Shown: one piece after another, positions 1 through 13,289 of the stretch | Layout: every line of letters starts with the position of its first letter | Numbering within the stretch: position 1 is the first letter of the stretch | NCBI RefSeq assembly: GCF_008728515.1 | Contig: NC_044989.1 | Coordinates: 81,724,147-81,788,146 of the forward strand | Direction of reading: 5' to 3' | Source: Papio anubis | Taxonomy: Eukaryota > Chordata > Mammalia > Primates > Cercopithecidae | Length of the DNA stretch: 64,000 nt | Made by a program: the position numbers and the translations under genes | The notes under the pieces: generated by a model | Told to the model about the DNA's origin: nothing | Seen by the model: the letters and a program-made list of their open reading frames with translations, nothing else | The model's database searches: none

Positions 1-663
1 TTCTCCTGCCTGATTGCCCTGGCCAGAACTTCCAACACTATGTTGAATAGGAGTGGTGAGGGAGGGCATCCCTGTCTTGTGCCAGTTTGCAAAGGGAATG
101 CTTCCAGTTTTTGCCCATTCAGTATGATATTGGCTGTGGCTTTATCATAAATAGCTCTTATTATTTTGAGAGACGTCCCATCAATACCTAGGTTATTGAG
201 AGTTTTTGGCATGAAGGCCATTGAATTTTGTTAAAGGCCTTTTCTGCATCTATTGGGATAATCATGTGGTTTTTGTCTTTGGTTCTGTTTATACACTGGA
301 TTATGTTTATTGACTTGCCTATGTTGAACCAGGCTTGCATCCCAGGGATGAAGCTCACTTGATCATGGTGGATAAGCTTTTTGATGTGCTGCTGGATTCA
401 GTTTCCCAGTATTTTATTGAGGATTTTTGCATCGATGTTCATCAGAGATATTGGTCTAAAATTCTCTTGTTTTGTTGTGTCTCTGCCAGGCTTTGGTATC
501 AGGATGATGCTGGCCCCATAAACGAGTTAGGGAGGATTCCCTCTTTTTCTATTGATGGGAATAGTTTCCGAAGGAATGGTACCAGCTCCTCTTTGTACCT
601 CTGGTAGAATTCAGCTATGAATCCGTCTGGACCTGGAGTTTTTTTGGTTGGTTAGTTATTAAT
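1..663 (-). mobile_element. L1PA-type LINE fragment, antisense, ORF2 reverse-transcriptase part
   Basis: Reverse complement of the L1 ORF2 reverse-transcriptase region, continuing past the left edge. It matches 63212-63876 closely by eye in the same orientation. The match stops near 663, where much older L1 sequence begins, so this is the 5' truncation point or a junction between two L1 copies. The frame is broken; the 90-codon open stretch at 335-607 is on the antisense strand and is not a gene. Known of the family: L1 ORF2 encodes endonuclease and reverse transcriptase. The young subfamily is inferred from low divergence. Confidence 0.9.
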
Positions 664-3600
664 TAATCTTTTTGATGCTATTGTGCATGGGATTTTTTAA
701 TATTTTATTTCCAGATAGTTTGTTCAGTGCATAAAAATGCAGCTATTTTTTAATGTTAATTTTGTATCCTGCCACTTTACTGATTTCATTCACTAGTTCT
801 AACAATATTTTGATGGAGACTTTAAAATTATCTATATATAAGATCATGTCATCTGCAAACAGAAACAATTTAACTTCTTCTTTTCTGTTTTGGATGCTTT
901 TATTTCTTTTTCTTGCCTGATTACTCTGACTAGATCATTTAGTATTATGTTGAACAGAAGTGGTGAGAGTGGGCATTCTTGTCTTATTCCTGATCTTAGA
1001 GGATATGGTTTCAGTTTTTTACCATGATGTCAGCTTGATATGCACTTGTCATATATGGCCTTTATTATGTTGATATGTATTTATTCTAGACCTAAATTAT
1101 TGAGAAATGTTGTCATGAAAGGATATTGAGTTTTGTCAAATGTGGGTTTTTGCAACTATTCAGATGATTGTGTAGTTTTTAATCCTTCATTCTCCTAACT
1201 CAGTGTATCCCATTTATTTACTTGCACATGTTAAACTATCCTTGTGTCTGAGGGATAAATCCTACTTTATGTTGGTGAATAATCTTTTTGTTGTGTTATT
1301 GAATTTGGTTTACAAGTTTCTGCGTCATCAGGGATGTCTCGGCGTTTCTTTTCTTTTAGTGTTCTTGTATGGCTTTTGTCTCATGAAAATGAGTTTTGAT
1401 GTTCTCTCCTCTTCAGTTTCTTGGAGGAGTTGGAGGAGGATTGATATTAATTCATTCTTTAAATATTAGTAGAATTATCCAGTAAAATAATCTGTTCTAC
1501 CTTTCTTGTAGGGAAATTGTTGGACTGTAGTTATTTTTAGTATTAGCTTATGAACCTTTGTATATCGGTTGTAATTCTATTTATTAAAGTTATAACAGTT
1601 GTAATGTCTCCTATTTCATTTAGAAGCTTGTTTACCTCAGTCATCTTTCTTTTACATTTGTCTAGCTTTTTTTTTTTAATCAGGAACAATTTTGTTTATC
1701 TTTTCAAAGAACCAACTGTTACATTTGTTGATCTTCTTAATTATTATAACTTTTTGTCTCCATTTCATTTAGCTCTGTTCTGATCTTCGTTTTTCCATTT
1801 TTTCTGCTGACTGTGGGCTTTGTTTGTTGTTTTCTAATTCCTTGAGGTGTAAAGTTAGGATGTTGACTTGAGTTCTTACTTTTTTATCTTAATGTTCACA
1901 CCTATCACTATAAACTTTCCTCATAGAACTAGTTTTGCTGTATTCCATACATTTAGGTATGGTGTAGTTCCATACTTTTTGATTTTCCTTTTTATTTCTT
2001 CATTAACCAATTGATACTTCAGGAATTTGTTGTTTATTTTCCAAACATTTTTGAATTTTCCAATTTTCCTTCTGTTATTGATTTCTAGTTTCATATTATT
2101 GTGGTTGGAAAAGATACTAAATATGATTTTAATGTTATTAAATTTTTCAACACTCATGTAGTGGTCAAACATATGATCTATCTTGGAGAATGTTCCATCT
2201 GTAGTTGAGAAGAATATTTATTCTCTTGCTGTTGAACGCAATGTCCTGCATATGTCTATTAGGTCCCTTTGGTCTATAGTGTTGCTCCAATTTGCTGTTT
2301 GTTTACTGATTTTCTTTGGATTAGATTACTTACTCATTGTTAAAAATGGGTTTTTGAATCCCTCTACTCTTACTGTATTGCTGCTCTTTCTACCTTTCGT
2401 TTTGTATATTTGCTTTATATATTTAGGTAATCCAATGCTGGATGCAGACATATTTATTATCATTATATACTCTAGATGAATCGACCCCTTTATATAGTGA
2501 ACTTATTCATCTCTTGTGACAGTTGTTGACTTCGAGTCTACTTTGTCTGATATATGTATATCCCCTCTTGCTGTTTTTTGGTTAACATTTGCATTTAATG
2601 TGATTTCATCCTTCATTTTCAGCCTATGTGTGTCCTTAAAGATGAAGTCAGTCTCTTGAAGCATATAGTTGAATCTTATTTTTTTTTAATCCTTTTAGTC
2701 ACACTATGTCTTTTGAGTGTGCAGTTTAAGCCATTTACATGTAAAGTATTGATACATAGATGAGGACTTACTATTGGCATTGTGTTAATTGTTTGACTTG
2801 TAGTTCCCTTCTTCTTTGCTGTATTCCTTTGTGATTTGAAGATTTTCTCATTTTTGCAATAGTTTGCTTTGATTCCTTTAAAATTATTCTTTTATGTCCA
2901 CTAGAGTTTATTTTCCTTTGTGATTACCATGTGTTTAGATACATTTTCTTATAGCTATAAAAATCTATTTTAAGCTAATAACTACTTAACTTCAGCCCCA
3001 TATAGAAATTCACACTTCTCCTTTCCCTCACATATTTTGTTATTGATGCCATAATTTACATGTTTGTATATTATATACTCATTAACAAATGTTGTAGCTA
3101 TAATTTACTTATAAAATGTTTGTCTTTGAAATGTTATAATAGCTTTAAAAGCTTTACACCACTACAACATTAGTGTAATCTGAATTGGACTAAATACCTA
3201 CATTTATCAGCAAGTTTTATACTTTCATGTGTTTTCATTTTGCCAATTAGCATTCTTTTGTTTCAACTTAAGGAATTCTTTTGCATCTCTTCTAAGATAG
3301 GTCTATTGCTGATGATCTCCCTCAGGATTTTGTTTGTCTGGGAAAGTCTTTATCTGTCCTTCGTTTGTGATGGACAGCATTGCTGGATATAGTATTATTC
3401 GTTGACAATGAATGTTTGTTTTTGTAATTTAAAGTTATCATCCCACTCTTGTTAGCCCTTTAAGGTTTCTGCTGAAAGATAGTTTCATCTTTTTTTGTGA
3501 CAAATCACTTTTCTATTGATGTTTCCAAAATTCTTTTTTTTGTCTTTGACTGTTGAAAATTTGTTTATAATGTGTCTTGGTGAAGACATCTGTATGTTTA

Positions 3601-5440
3601 ACCTATTTGCAGTTCTTTGGGCTTCATGTCCTGGAAGTTCATTTTTCTTCCTAAAATTGGGAAATTTTCTGTTATTATTTTTTAAAATAAGCCTTTTACC
3701 CCTTTCTCTTTTTTGCATCCTACATAGACACCCCAAGTTCATATATTGGTTCACTTGACTGTGTCTCACGAATCTTGTAGTGTTCCTTCTTCTTCACTCT
3801 TTTTCTATTTATCTGACTGAATGATTTCAATTTATATGTCTTTGAGATCACTGATTCTTTTGCTTAGACAAGTCTGCCATTAAAACTGTATTGAATTTTT
3901 AAATTCTGTCATTGCATTCTTCAGTTTCAGAATTCCTCTTTGGTTCTTTGTTATGGCTTCCATGCCTTTGTTAAATTCCTTATTTTGTTTGTGTATTTTT
4001 CTTTCCTGATTTTGTTTAGGTGGACTCTCCTGTAGCTTACTAATCTTGGAGATTATTTTTGTGCCTTCTTTGTCAGGCAATTCATAGATCTCTATTTCTT
4101 TAGAGCAGCCATCAAAACTTTTTGTTTGGTGGTATCACATTTTCTTGATTCTTTGTGTTTCTTGATGACTTGCATTTTTGTCTTTGTATTTGAAAAAGCA
4201 GTCACCTCCTCTAGTTTGTACTGATTGACCTTAACCAATCAGCCTAAGTAGAGATTCTAGATGTATCTCAGATCCTTTCACTGGATATACCTACTCCATT
4301 CATTTTGTTCACTTTTAAGGGAAAAGTCTTATGTGCCTCCTCTTCATACCACATAACTAGGCTAGATGCTGAGGACCTCAAGTTTATTTTTTCTAAGGAC
4401 GTTTCTTGAAATATTTAACTTTATATAGCTTACTCCCAATCCAGAAGAGTCAAGCTGGCAGCTGAAATTCATACATGCTACTGAGGTCCATGTGCTGTTT
4501 GCAGGGTCTTGGATGTGCTGTCTGTGGGTTTATTGGAGTGCCATGCCCAGGAGTGTGTGAGGTGCTAGCCAGAGAGGAGCATAGTGTGCTGGGGGCATGC
4601 ATTGGCTGTATCCACAGGTGAGTTGTCCTGCAGCATTTGTGGATGGGGCTTTTGGTGGAGTCCATGAGCAAATTAGCAGGCTCCATGACCAGTTCTTGAG
4701 ATTCGCACTGTTTTCTGTGAGTTCCTGCCTCTTCTTTCTGATCTTAGTTGCCCCTAAATAAGAGCAGTAAGGCAATCCCCTTGATATTCTAGGAGGGTAA
4801 GACAAAAGCGGCCCTACTGTATGGTTTCCCACAGGGCTGACAAAGCTGGGTGCTTACTTCACTCTTACTTTGCACCACTGGAAGAAACCATGAGCTAAAA
4901 GGAATTCTCTTGGCACCAAGTTGTGTTGCCTTGATGGAGGGGTGACATGAGTACAGTGAGACTTCTCTTTCTCTTTCTTTTTCTTTCTTTTTTTCTTTCT
5001 TTCTTTTTTTTTTTTTTTGAGACAGAGTCTCTCTCTGTTGCCCACTCGAGTGCAGTGGCGCGATCTCGGCTCTCTTCCAGCTCCGCCTCCCGGGTTCACG
5101 CCATTCTCCTGCCTCAGGCTCCTGAGTAGTTGGCACTACAGGTGCCCATGACCACGCCCGGCTAATTTTTTGTATTTTTAGTAGAGACGGGGTTTCACTG
5201 CGTTAGCCAGGATTGTCTCCATCTCCTGACCTCGTGATCCGCGAAACTTCTCTTCTTACCTTCTTCAATGTGCCCACTTTCAGATTTTTTGCTTCATTGA
5301 GGTGCAGGATCCTTTCAGCTGAACTGTGGGGCTCCCACAAAGGCATTTTCATCCCTTAGTGGTTACAAAATAGGTGTTTATGGAGGTGGTGGCAGTGAAG
5401 ATGAGGGTTAAAAACTCGTTTCCCGCCATCTTGTTGACAT
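664..5440 (-). mobile_element. Old L1M LINE, antisense, nearly full-length
   Basis: A diverged L1 read on the minus strand. From left to right it shows ORF2 reverse-transcriptase sequence (about 700-1450), the endonuclease part (about 1800-2550), the inter-ORF and ORF1 region (about 2600-4250) and a 5' untranslated region ending near a CCGCCATCTTG motif at about 5425. No ORF longer than about 100 codons remains in the sense direction. An Alu interrupts it at 4970-5242. The 3' UTR is missing because the left end starts inside ORF2 beside the younger L1. Subfamily L1MA to L1MC is a guess from divergence. Confidence 0.75.
4970..5242 (-). mobile_element. Alu, antisense, 5'-truncated, nested in L1M
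   Basis: The T-rich tail (4970-5018) is followed by reversed Alu sequence beginning gagacagagtct. It stops after the CTCGTGATCC block, so roughly the first 45 bases of the Alu 5' end are missing. Flanks agree with a target-site duplication: agacttctctt at 4959-4969 and aaacttctctt at about 5244-5254. The element lies inside the 5' part of the old antisense L1. Alu is a non-autonomous SINE mobilised by L1 proteins. Confidence 0.93.
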
Positions 5441-5780
5441 TTCTAACACTTTTAAAAATTATAACTGTGATCTTTTCTGCTTTTCTGTTAACCAAGTGCT
5501 TTTTATTTTTATTATTTCCTACATATTGTTAAGTTGAAAATATATTTTTTAAAAATTTACCCCTTATTTGTTTGAAAAATTGTTTTATCAACTTATTACA
5601 TTGAATTGCTGTATATCACATCTGATTATAACAATAATATAGTTAGTATAAAGCTATTTTATATGTCTAGTCCCTTCCCAATCAATGTAAAGTTTTTAGC
5701 AAATGTTAAGTACTAATTGAAGAACACTCTTAGCCTTAGCCTTTTGCCCTTGTAATTGCTCTCTGAAACAGTAAACTGTT
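5441..5780. other. Unassigned AT-rich sequence
   Basis: Between the 5' end of the old L1 and the next Alu. I see no open frame, RNA gene or recognisable repeat. Confidence 0.5.
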
Positions 5781-6093
5781 TTCTTTTTCTTTTTCTTTTT
5801 CTTTTTTTTTTTGAGATGGAGTCTGGCTCTGTCGCCCAGGCTGGAGAGCAGTGGCCGTGATCTCCGTTCACTGCAAGCATAGCCTCCTGGATTCATGCCG
5901 TTCTCCTGCCTCAGCCTCCCGATAGCTGGGACTACAGGCGCCCTGCACCACACCCGGCTAATTTTTTGTATTTTTAGTAGAGATGGGGTTTCCCTGTGTT
6001 AGCCTGGATGGTCTCGATCTCCTGACCTCGTGATCCACCCACCTCGGCCTCCCAAAGTGTTGAAATTACAGGCATGAGCCACCACGCCCAGCC
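5781..6093 (-). mobile_element. Alu, antisense, full-length
   Basis: A pyrimidine tail (5781-5812) is followed by a complete reversed Alu from gagatggagtctgg to accacgcccagcc, including both monomers and the right-monomer Alu features. The flanks taaactgtttt (left) and taaacatttt (right) are a possible imperfect target-site duplication. Several substitutions suggest an AluS-age copy, but I did not type it. Confidence 0.95.
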
Positions 6094-7284
6094 CACTAAA
6101 CATTTTAAAAACACTATTTATTTGTAATTATTCATTTATTTCAAAAGTATTTTGAAGGCATTACTTAAAGCTAACCACATGGTTCCTTAGTTATTGTGTT
6201 TACCACTGCTTCTTTTTTACTTCTTTTTCTGCCGAGGTATCCACTTCAGTAGTTCTTTTAGGAAGGATTAACCTAACAGAAATTCCTCTCCCTAAAATTA
6301 CTTACCCATCCTATGTTATGGTTTTATATTACTTTGTGTGTTTCTCTAATTTTTTATTCCATTAATTCCAAGATACACTTTTCTTTTTTATATTTTAATA
6401 TTTTTTAGATGGAGATGTTTTACAGTTGATGCAAAGTTAGCAATGTGTCATAATTTAATAGGCAGTATGTTAGAGGTAAGTTAAAATAATTGTGTATTTG
6501 ACTAGAATACACAAAATAATGTGTTCACATTTGTGGACTTTATCTATCCTTGGCATTATTTTTAATGATTTACACAAAATAATTCTTCGAATTAACTCAA
6601 AGTTCCAATTAGTGACAATTGAGCATTTTTTAAAATCAAAACGAGCCTAATTCTATAACCCACCCTTTTAAAAACCACAAAATAATTTGTGAGTCTATTG
6701 TTTCCAAACCTATATGATTCCTGCTCCTTACTTTTCCAAATTCCTTGATAATCAGCATCACCTAGAATACATAACATTAATTCCAACCCCTGTCCTTGTC
6801 TGAGGGTCACTAAATGAGAATCTCTAAAGGAAGAGCTATGTATGCTATACTGTATCACATGTTTCTAGGTGATTTATGTCTTCAGGCCAGTTAAGAAAAT
6901 ACTTTCTTAGGCCAGTTAGTCTGTGATAGATCCTTTTTAGCATCTGTAACTTATCATCATCAAGCAAACTCTGAATATCCAAGCTATATTGGACAATTAC
7001 TGTTTGTCTTGAGAGGTAATACGAGTATGTAATTTTAGTTAATTGCCTCCTTAAGGTCTAAAAGCCTGATCCTACTTTGTGAGCTTGTCCTTTACCACCA
7101 GGGAGGGATATTTCCAGTTCTACCTCTTTGGGTACATCAGAGCACCTCATAACTTTTTGTCAGTCAGATCCCTAGTAAAGACTGATGATAGCTAACAGGG
7201 GTCAAAAAATGCTGCTTCTTAAACTACTTGGATTCTCAGTTTCTGAATTTGGAGGTATCATTTTATAAAAGGGTTATACAATTC
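6094..7284. other. Unassigned non-coding sequence
   Basis: No coding frame of note. A stretch near 6735-6850 faintly resembles MER5-type hAT sequence but is too weak to call. Confidence 0.5.
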
Positions 7285-7637
7285 TGATATGGTTGGGCTG
7301 TGTCCCCACTTCAATCTCACCTTGAATTGTAATAATCTCCATGTGTCAAGGACAGAGCCAGATGGAGATAATGAATCATGGGGCCGTTTCCCCCATACTG
7401 TTCTCATGGTAGTGAATAAGTCTCACAAGATCTGATGATTTTATAAATGGGAGTTCCCCTGCACCAACATTCTTGCCTGCCACCATGTAAGATGTGACTT
7501 TATTCCTCCTCCGCCTTCTGCCATGATTGTGGGGCCTCCCCAGTCATGCTGAACTGTGAGCCAATTAAACTTCTTTCCTTTATAAATTATGCAGTCTCGA
7601 GTTTGTCTTATTAGCAGCATGAGAAGGAACTAATACA
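7285..7637 (+). mobile_element. MaLR (THE1/MST-type) solo LTR
   Basis: Begins TGATATGGTTGGGCTGTGTC and ends GGAACTAATACA, the hallmark termini of THE1/MST LTRs of the ERVL-MaLR group. Internal landmarks include the CTCACAAGATCTGATG block, the CCACCATGTAAGATG block and AATTAAACTTCTTTCC. Flanking 5-mers aattc (7280-7284) and acttc (7638-7642) fit a degraded 5-bp target-site duplication. No internal retroviral sequence adjoins it, so this is a solo LTR left by recombination. MST age is inferred from divergence. Confidence 0.93.
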
Positions 7638-8860
7638 ACTTCTAAAACCTATTTGATAATCCTACAATCATTCGTTTCCTTCAAATATGCTGTGTATGTG
7701 TGTGTTTATGATACATATGTGAGTGCGTTAGGGACCTGTAACTCAAAGACATAATGAAGATTTTATAAGTTAGCATCAGACCTGACAATAATATCAATGG
7801 AAAGGTCTTCAGCTCATTGCATTTTATTCTGTCTGAGGGAATCTTTTATTTTGGTGCATTTCTGAAATGAATGCATAATTGTTTCTACATTCATATTCCA
7901 TGCAGTATATTGGGCTAAATGTCATTAATCTGAAAATCTCTCCCAGGTGGAACTCAGCTAAACTTTTTGTTGCAAATTAAATCAATTTGAATGAAATCAA
8001 GTTTAGAGTTTGATCTGACCTTGATGTCAAGCAAGATTCTCTTGATTTGGCTGGAAAATTGTGCTTTCAAGAGCAAAATTAATTTTATAGCTTTTTCTTT
8101 TTCCCTCTTTTAACTCTATTCCTCTGAAGTCAAAATGAATTCAATTTAGCTGTGTCTTTATTATTTTAATTTGGTAATTTTAACTGACAGATTGTGTCTT
8201 AAAATACCAATTCTAATCTATTAGATCTCAAAAGTTGGAGAGCTTCTTGGAAAAATGATTAAATAGGAAAGATTATTATTTATTGAGAAAAATGAAAAAA
8301 GATTTAGAGTGTTATAGTGTTCAGTATGTCTGGATCGAAAAAAAGGATTAAAAATTACTTAGTAATTAAGAGTCAAGGGCACAAATTTGTCCTGATAGTT
8401 CAAGGTCTCAGATAACCCATATGTAAAATGAAGTTAGTAGACAACATGATCTCCCTTTTGCTGGTCTTTAGAAAAACAAAGGTTAGAAAAATAGGCTTTC
8501 AAATATAAAAGTGAATTAAAATATGTGCCTTTCCCACCATATAATGAACATAAGTGGTATATCAAATCAGATTAATTATGTTCTATGTGTGTTAAGAAAT
8601 GTAAGATGATGAATTTCAGTTCTCTTTCAACAGACCTATGATATGAATTAATATAATAAGGAAAGATTCAACATCATTACATTTTTGTTTTATGTAGTTT
8701 CCCTCCTTTAAAATCTCATATAATATCTTTATGTATCCATCTTTACTAAAATAACTAATTTCAATTTTTTTTATATTATCCCTAACTTTTCCTTTTATAT
8801 GGAAAATTATTTGAGTCACTTATTTGACAGACCCTGTTATGTATTTTTTAATAAAGTTCA
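7638..8860. other. Unassigned sequence between two solo LTRs
   Basis: I looked for MaLR internal sequence (primer-binding site, polypurine tract, gag-like frames) and saw none. The stretch is AT-rich with no notable open frame. I treat the flanking LTRs as independent insertions. Confidence 0.5.
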
Positions 8861-9221
8861 TGATATGGTTTGGCCCTGTGTCCCCACCCAAATCTCACTT
8901 TGAATTGTAATAATCCCCACATGTTGTGGGAGGGACATGGTGGCAGGTAACTGAATCGTGGGAGCCAGTTTTTTTCCATGTTGTTCTCATGATAGTAAGT
9001 CTCACGAGATCTGATGTTTTTATAAATGGGAGTTCTCTTGCGCATGCTCTGTCTTGCCTGTTGCAATTTAAGACATGCCTTTGCTCTTCCGTTGCCTTCC
9101 ACCATGATGGTCAGGCCTCCCCAGCCATGTGGAACTGCGAGTCCATTAAATCTCTTTTTCTTTATAAATTACCCGGTTTTGGGTATGTCTTTATTAGCCC
9201 CATTAAGAACAGACTAATACA
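8861..9221 (+). mobile_element. MaLR (THE1/MST-type) solo LTR
   Basis: Starts TGATATGGTTTGGCCCTGTG and ends AGACTAATACA, with the shared landmarks CACGAGATCTGATG, CACCATGATGGTCAGGCC and AATTACCCGG. Flanking 5-mers gttca and cctca match only partly. Same orientation as the copy about 1.2 kb upstream. An open frame of 169 codons starts at 8926 inside it and runs into the flank; it is chance, not a gene. Confidence 0.93.
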
Positions 9222-10217
9222 CCTCATATTTCCCACTGATTTTTATTATTTTTCCTTGATTCAATACTATTTACCTATATTTTACTTAGTGATCCCAAAT
9301 AATGACAACTGGAAGACATATCGAGATACATTTGGGCCTTTAAGTAGTGCATTGAAACAAATAGTCTTAAGCCAAGGCAGTAAAATTAATCATATCTTTG
9401 CCACATACCTTGCCTTTTTATTGTTTGTTTTTTAAATATTTTGACTCTGTAGTATTTGCAATTACCTATTTTTCTTTTTAACTTTTTGAAAATCTACATG
9501 ATTTTTAAATAATATTCCTGGCTATGGCCCACTGCATTATCCTGAATTCAATACTGTGACTAATGTTTCACAGAATATCAAGGCTCATTGTTAGTTATCT
9601 GTTCACTGGCAAATCACAACTGAACATTTTATCTATGGATCTGGATCTATTGATCTGCACGAATATCCTTTTAAGTAAGAGTGTTAATGCTTTTGTAGAC
9701 ACGAGTTTTGCAATTTTTAAAACCATATTCGTTTATCGTGTTTGGTAAATGGTATATGCACACTTTATTGGAGCTATAGCTTGTTTCCATCTTTTTAATA
9801 TATTTTGCCAGCTAACTCCAAAACATCCTTCAATGGCACATTAAGATGACGCTAAGCAAACTATAAAGGTAGAGGGCATATGCCCTAAACTGCTATCTCT
9901 CTGATATGTACAATAAGTTTGAGGGGAGAGAAAAAATTGTATCCAATCATCCTCAGGCTTGATAATTTGTTAAAATATTTCATAGCACTCCCTGAAGAGT
10001 ATAATACACATAGCTATGGTTCATTATGAGAATAAAACGTAGGTTAAAATTAGCTAAGGGCAAAAGAAAAGCAGAGTTTCAAAGAACTACCAAATGCAGA
10101 ATTCCTAGTATATTCTTCTTGTGGTATGAAGATGCATTTCTCTTCCAACATCCATATATGGCAATATGTATAAAGTATTACTAACCGGAGAAACTTACTT
10201 GAGTCTTGGCATTCAGA
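9222..10217. other. Unassigned non-coding sequence
   Basis: AT-rich DNA without a recognised repeat or convincing open frame. Confidence 0.5.
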
Positions 10218-10370
10218 AATTTTACTGGGGCTCCATTATGCAAGCATGATTGATTGATTGCCCATATGGTTGATCTCAGTCTTCAGGTCAATTGACACCA
10301 TATGATCCAAAACCCTGATCCTAAATCACATTCTTGGTCTTTCTGGCATAGCTAGTCCCCACGTTATATC
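10218..10370 (-). mobile_element. Possible old LTR fragment, antisense
   Basis: The order of short blocks (GCATGATTGATTGATTGCCC, a run ending AACCCTGATCCTAAATCAC, then CTTTCTGGCATAGCTAGTCC) resembles the reverse complement of a common mammalian LTR family that I know by its motifs but cannot name securely. The block at 31430-31990 may belong to the same family. Strongly diverged, with arbitrary limits. Confidence 0.35.
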
Positions 10371-11681
10371 ACATTGTTGCTATTTAGATGGGTGAAGGAG
10401 CCAAGAAAAACAAAGATTACCTCCGGGAGCTGAGGATGAGCATCAGACTTTTCTTGTTCGAGGTTAAATTACTTACTGCAGAGGCTACCCTCTGGGCTTT
10501 GGCCAAGGATCTCTTATATTTAGTATAGAATTTACATAACAGAGATAGCAATTGTATCAATATAAATAAGCCTAACATTTGGAAAAGCCGGTGTGGGGTG
10601 GAAATAGATTTAAATTAATAAATAATCTATATGATAGTTATTACATAAATTTTCATGTTTTGTTCCTTGATCTACCACTATTTGTAACTTATGATAAACT
10701 TGTACAGAACTATTTTGCATATAAATTAACAAATCCCACCATTCTTTAGGCTAGTCATGTTATGTTGGTGTTACATTCTCAGGAGTCTTTAACTCAATTT
10801 TCAATACATTTGACCATTGATGCCAGTGTTAGGCCATACCAATATGACTGCAGAGGTATAAATATAACCTGAAAAATAAGATGCAGACACTACTACAATC
10901 TGACTCTGATATTGATGAATAGTCTAGTCCATTATCATATTGTATGACCAAAATGGCTCCAAAGTGGCACCACTCTTGTTTGTAGGCTTCCATGTAATTT
11001 TGTCAGACAAAAAAAGGAGTGGTCTCAGCAACATATGATTTGACCTTTTCAGAAATCCAGTATAACTGACCTAAAACTCAAAGTTATGTCTTGCTCTGAG
11101 CCTTTTTTGAGGCACCAATGTAATACTGGATTCCTCTAATTGTGTGACCTATTTATTTCTTTATGCTCAGCCTTCTTTCCTTTTTCTTTCCATTTTTACC
11201 CCAAAACTTATCAGTCTTCAGAAGGTTTATTAGTGTCATCCTGTATGCTTGTCCAAATTTCCAGCAGGAATACTAGTCTAGCAAATTTATCTTTCTCTCA
11301 GAACGCTTCCATTCATATAGGGTAGAGTTACATTAGGGTAGGGTTTCTTGCATTTTCATGGTGGGCTATATCAATTGCTAAGCAATAGGGCTGCATTCAT
11401 TATACGCCTTGATTTTACCAGATGGGAGGAAGGTAAAAACTCAGCTCATCAGGCCCTCAGGAATTCTGATATTTAAATTTAAAAGTATGGTTACAGTTTC
11501 TTACTTAATAATCCTCTATTCTTCTGGTACCCACAGTTGTAGTTAGGTTATGGGACCACTGCATGAAGTAAGGAAAAAATTTTGAGGTTATGTGGGGAAA
11601 AAACAAAAGAAAGAAAAAAAAAAGAAAGAAAAGGAAAGAATAGTAGTATCAGCATCCTTACTGGGTAGGAACAATTGTGTT
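10371..11681. other. Unassigned sequence, possibly decayed repeat
   Basis: No gene found. The texture suggests old repeat DNA, perhaps the internal part of an LTR element, but I could not match any family. Confidence 0.4.
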
Positions 11682-12019
11682 CAGGTTGAGCATCTCTAAT
11701 GGAAAAATCTGAAATCCAAAATCCTCCAAAATCTAAAACTTGTTGAATGTTGACATGAGATAGTGACACGTTTGCTCACTGATGCTTCGATGTACACAAA
11801 CTTTGTTTTATGTAGAAAATGATTAAGAATTTTGCTTAAAATTACCTTTAGGCTATGTGTGTAATGTGTGTGGAAGACATAAATGAATTTTGTGTTTAGA
11901 TTTGGGTTCCTTCCCCAAGATATCTTACTATGTATATGCAAATATTTCAAAATTTAAAAAAAATCTGAAATCTAAACACTTCTAACCCCACGCATTTTGG
12001 ATAAAGGATACTCAACCTG
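11682..12019. mobile_element. Tigger-like (TcMar) non-autonomous DNA transposon
   Basis: A 338-bp unit bounded by perfect 9-base terminal inverted repeats, CAGGTTGAG at 11682 and CTCAACCTG ending at 12019. The similarity continues imperfectly inward. Internal landmarks (AAATCTGAAATC, ACACAAACTTTGTTTTATG, CAAGATATCTTACTATG) are those of the widespread element I associate with Tigger7. The expected TA target duplication is not preserved. No transposase frame is present. The TIRs are seen directly; the family is recognised from memory. Confidence 0.8.
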
Positions 12020-13289
12020 CAGTTTTACCAGCACCTGCCCTCCAGCCAACTTTTCATTCTAAATCCTCCAGAAAAGTGGAGGAATCTATTAAAAGGAGGA
12101 ATCTTCCTTCGGCCACCTCTCATGCTGAGTGTGAGCACATACTTACGAAGCTGTTCAAATCAACCCATCATACTTTCATCTCTTCCAGACTTAGACAACA
12201 AAGGTTCTAATTGTCCACTCCAGTTCTCTCAAACCATTACTCTGAGAATGAAAGTGTGTTCTTGTTCTGCGGAAATGTGACTTAGCTGAACATATTAGTG
12301 CATGTCTTCTGTTCTGGTTCTTTTATAGTACTCTGAGCATTTGTATCTACTACTTTATTTTCTGAAACAGTGATTACTAGTAGGCTTAGCAGATTTGATT
12401 TTTATGTATAGAAGAGGACATTCTTGGCAGTATTGACAGCATACTTCTCAGGCATCTGCTTTTTATCCTCATGGCATCAAGTACAGACTCTTTTATTATT
12501 CGTGTTTTAGTTGTCATAGCATTTAAACATTTTTATCTGCCATTCTCACATTCAGCCTCTCAGGATAGCAAAAATGAATCATTACATACACTTTATAAAT
12601 TAAAAAATGTTTAAAGAAGTTGATATTCTCAAATTAATTCAACTAACCAATAGAAGATGAATCATTAACATCCAAGTTTATTGGTTTTTTTTTCTATTTA
12701 TAATATGAACACATTTTAGCCATGCCCTGCCTAAGAACAGGTTTCAGAGTTCTCCCAATGTACACTCTGACTATGTTTCTATTATGGTATAATTCTTGCT
12801 CATTTACAATGTGTTACCTGTGTTGGAGAGTAGGAAGGAGAGACAAAATCCCAACAGGGACTCTCATGAAGCCTGGCACAAACAAATAATTAAAGAAATT
12901 AATCAGATAATTTATATGCGAACAATCCCTATCTTAGAATTAATTATCAAATAATATAAGAGCATATGAGTGCTTCTGATGTGTGTGTGTTGGGGGACAT
13001 GAGTTTAAGATGATAAATTGAAGAATGCCAAAAATATACATGTTTTCTGTTCCATATTCTAAATGTAAAATGAGCTGAAAAGATAGTATAAGAAAACAAT
13101 TAACTATTTAAAGAATGTTCCAAACCCCCAGCACATCTCAAGAACTACCCATTCAGAATAGACAACAGAGCAAAACAAAAAATCTATCATCATTGTTGTA
13201 AGAAAGTACTTATTAAATAATTCCTACTTTACTACCATAGTATTTTTTGATATGTTTTGATATCATAAAGAGATTCAAGAACCATCTTT
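12020..13289. other. Unassigned AT-rich sequence
   Basis: No open frame or repeat recognised apart from a short TG run near 12980. Confidence 0.5.

Noticed and set aside
6735..6850. MER5-like hAT fragment
   Set aside because: Only scattered short matches (AATCAGCATCACCTAG, GAGAATCTCTAAAG) and no terminal repeats.
7285..9221. Possible MaLR provirus with two LTRs flanking 1.2 kb
   Set aside because: The outer 5-mers do not match each other, while the upstream LTR has its own near-match on both sides. No internal MaLR sequence or primer-binding site is visible.
8926..9435. Open frame of 169 codons on the plus strand
   Set aside because: More than half lies inside a MaLR LTR and the rest in AT-rich flank. 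No domain or similarity is recognisable.
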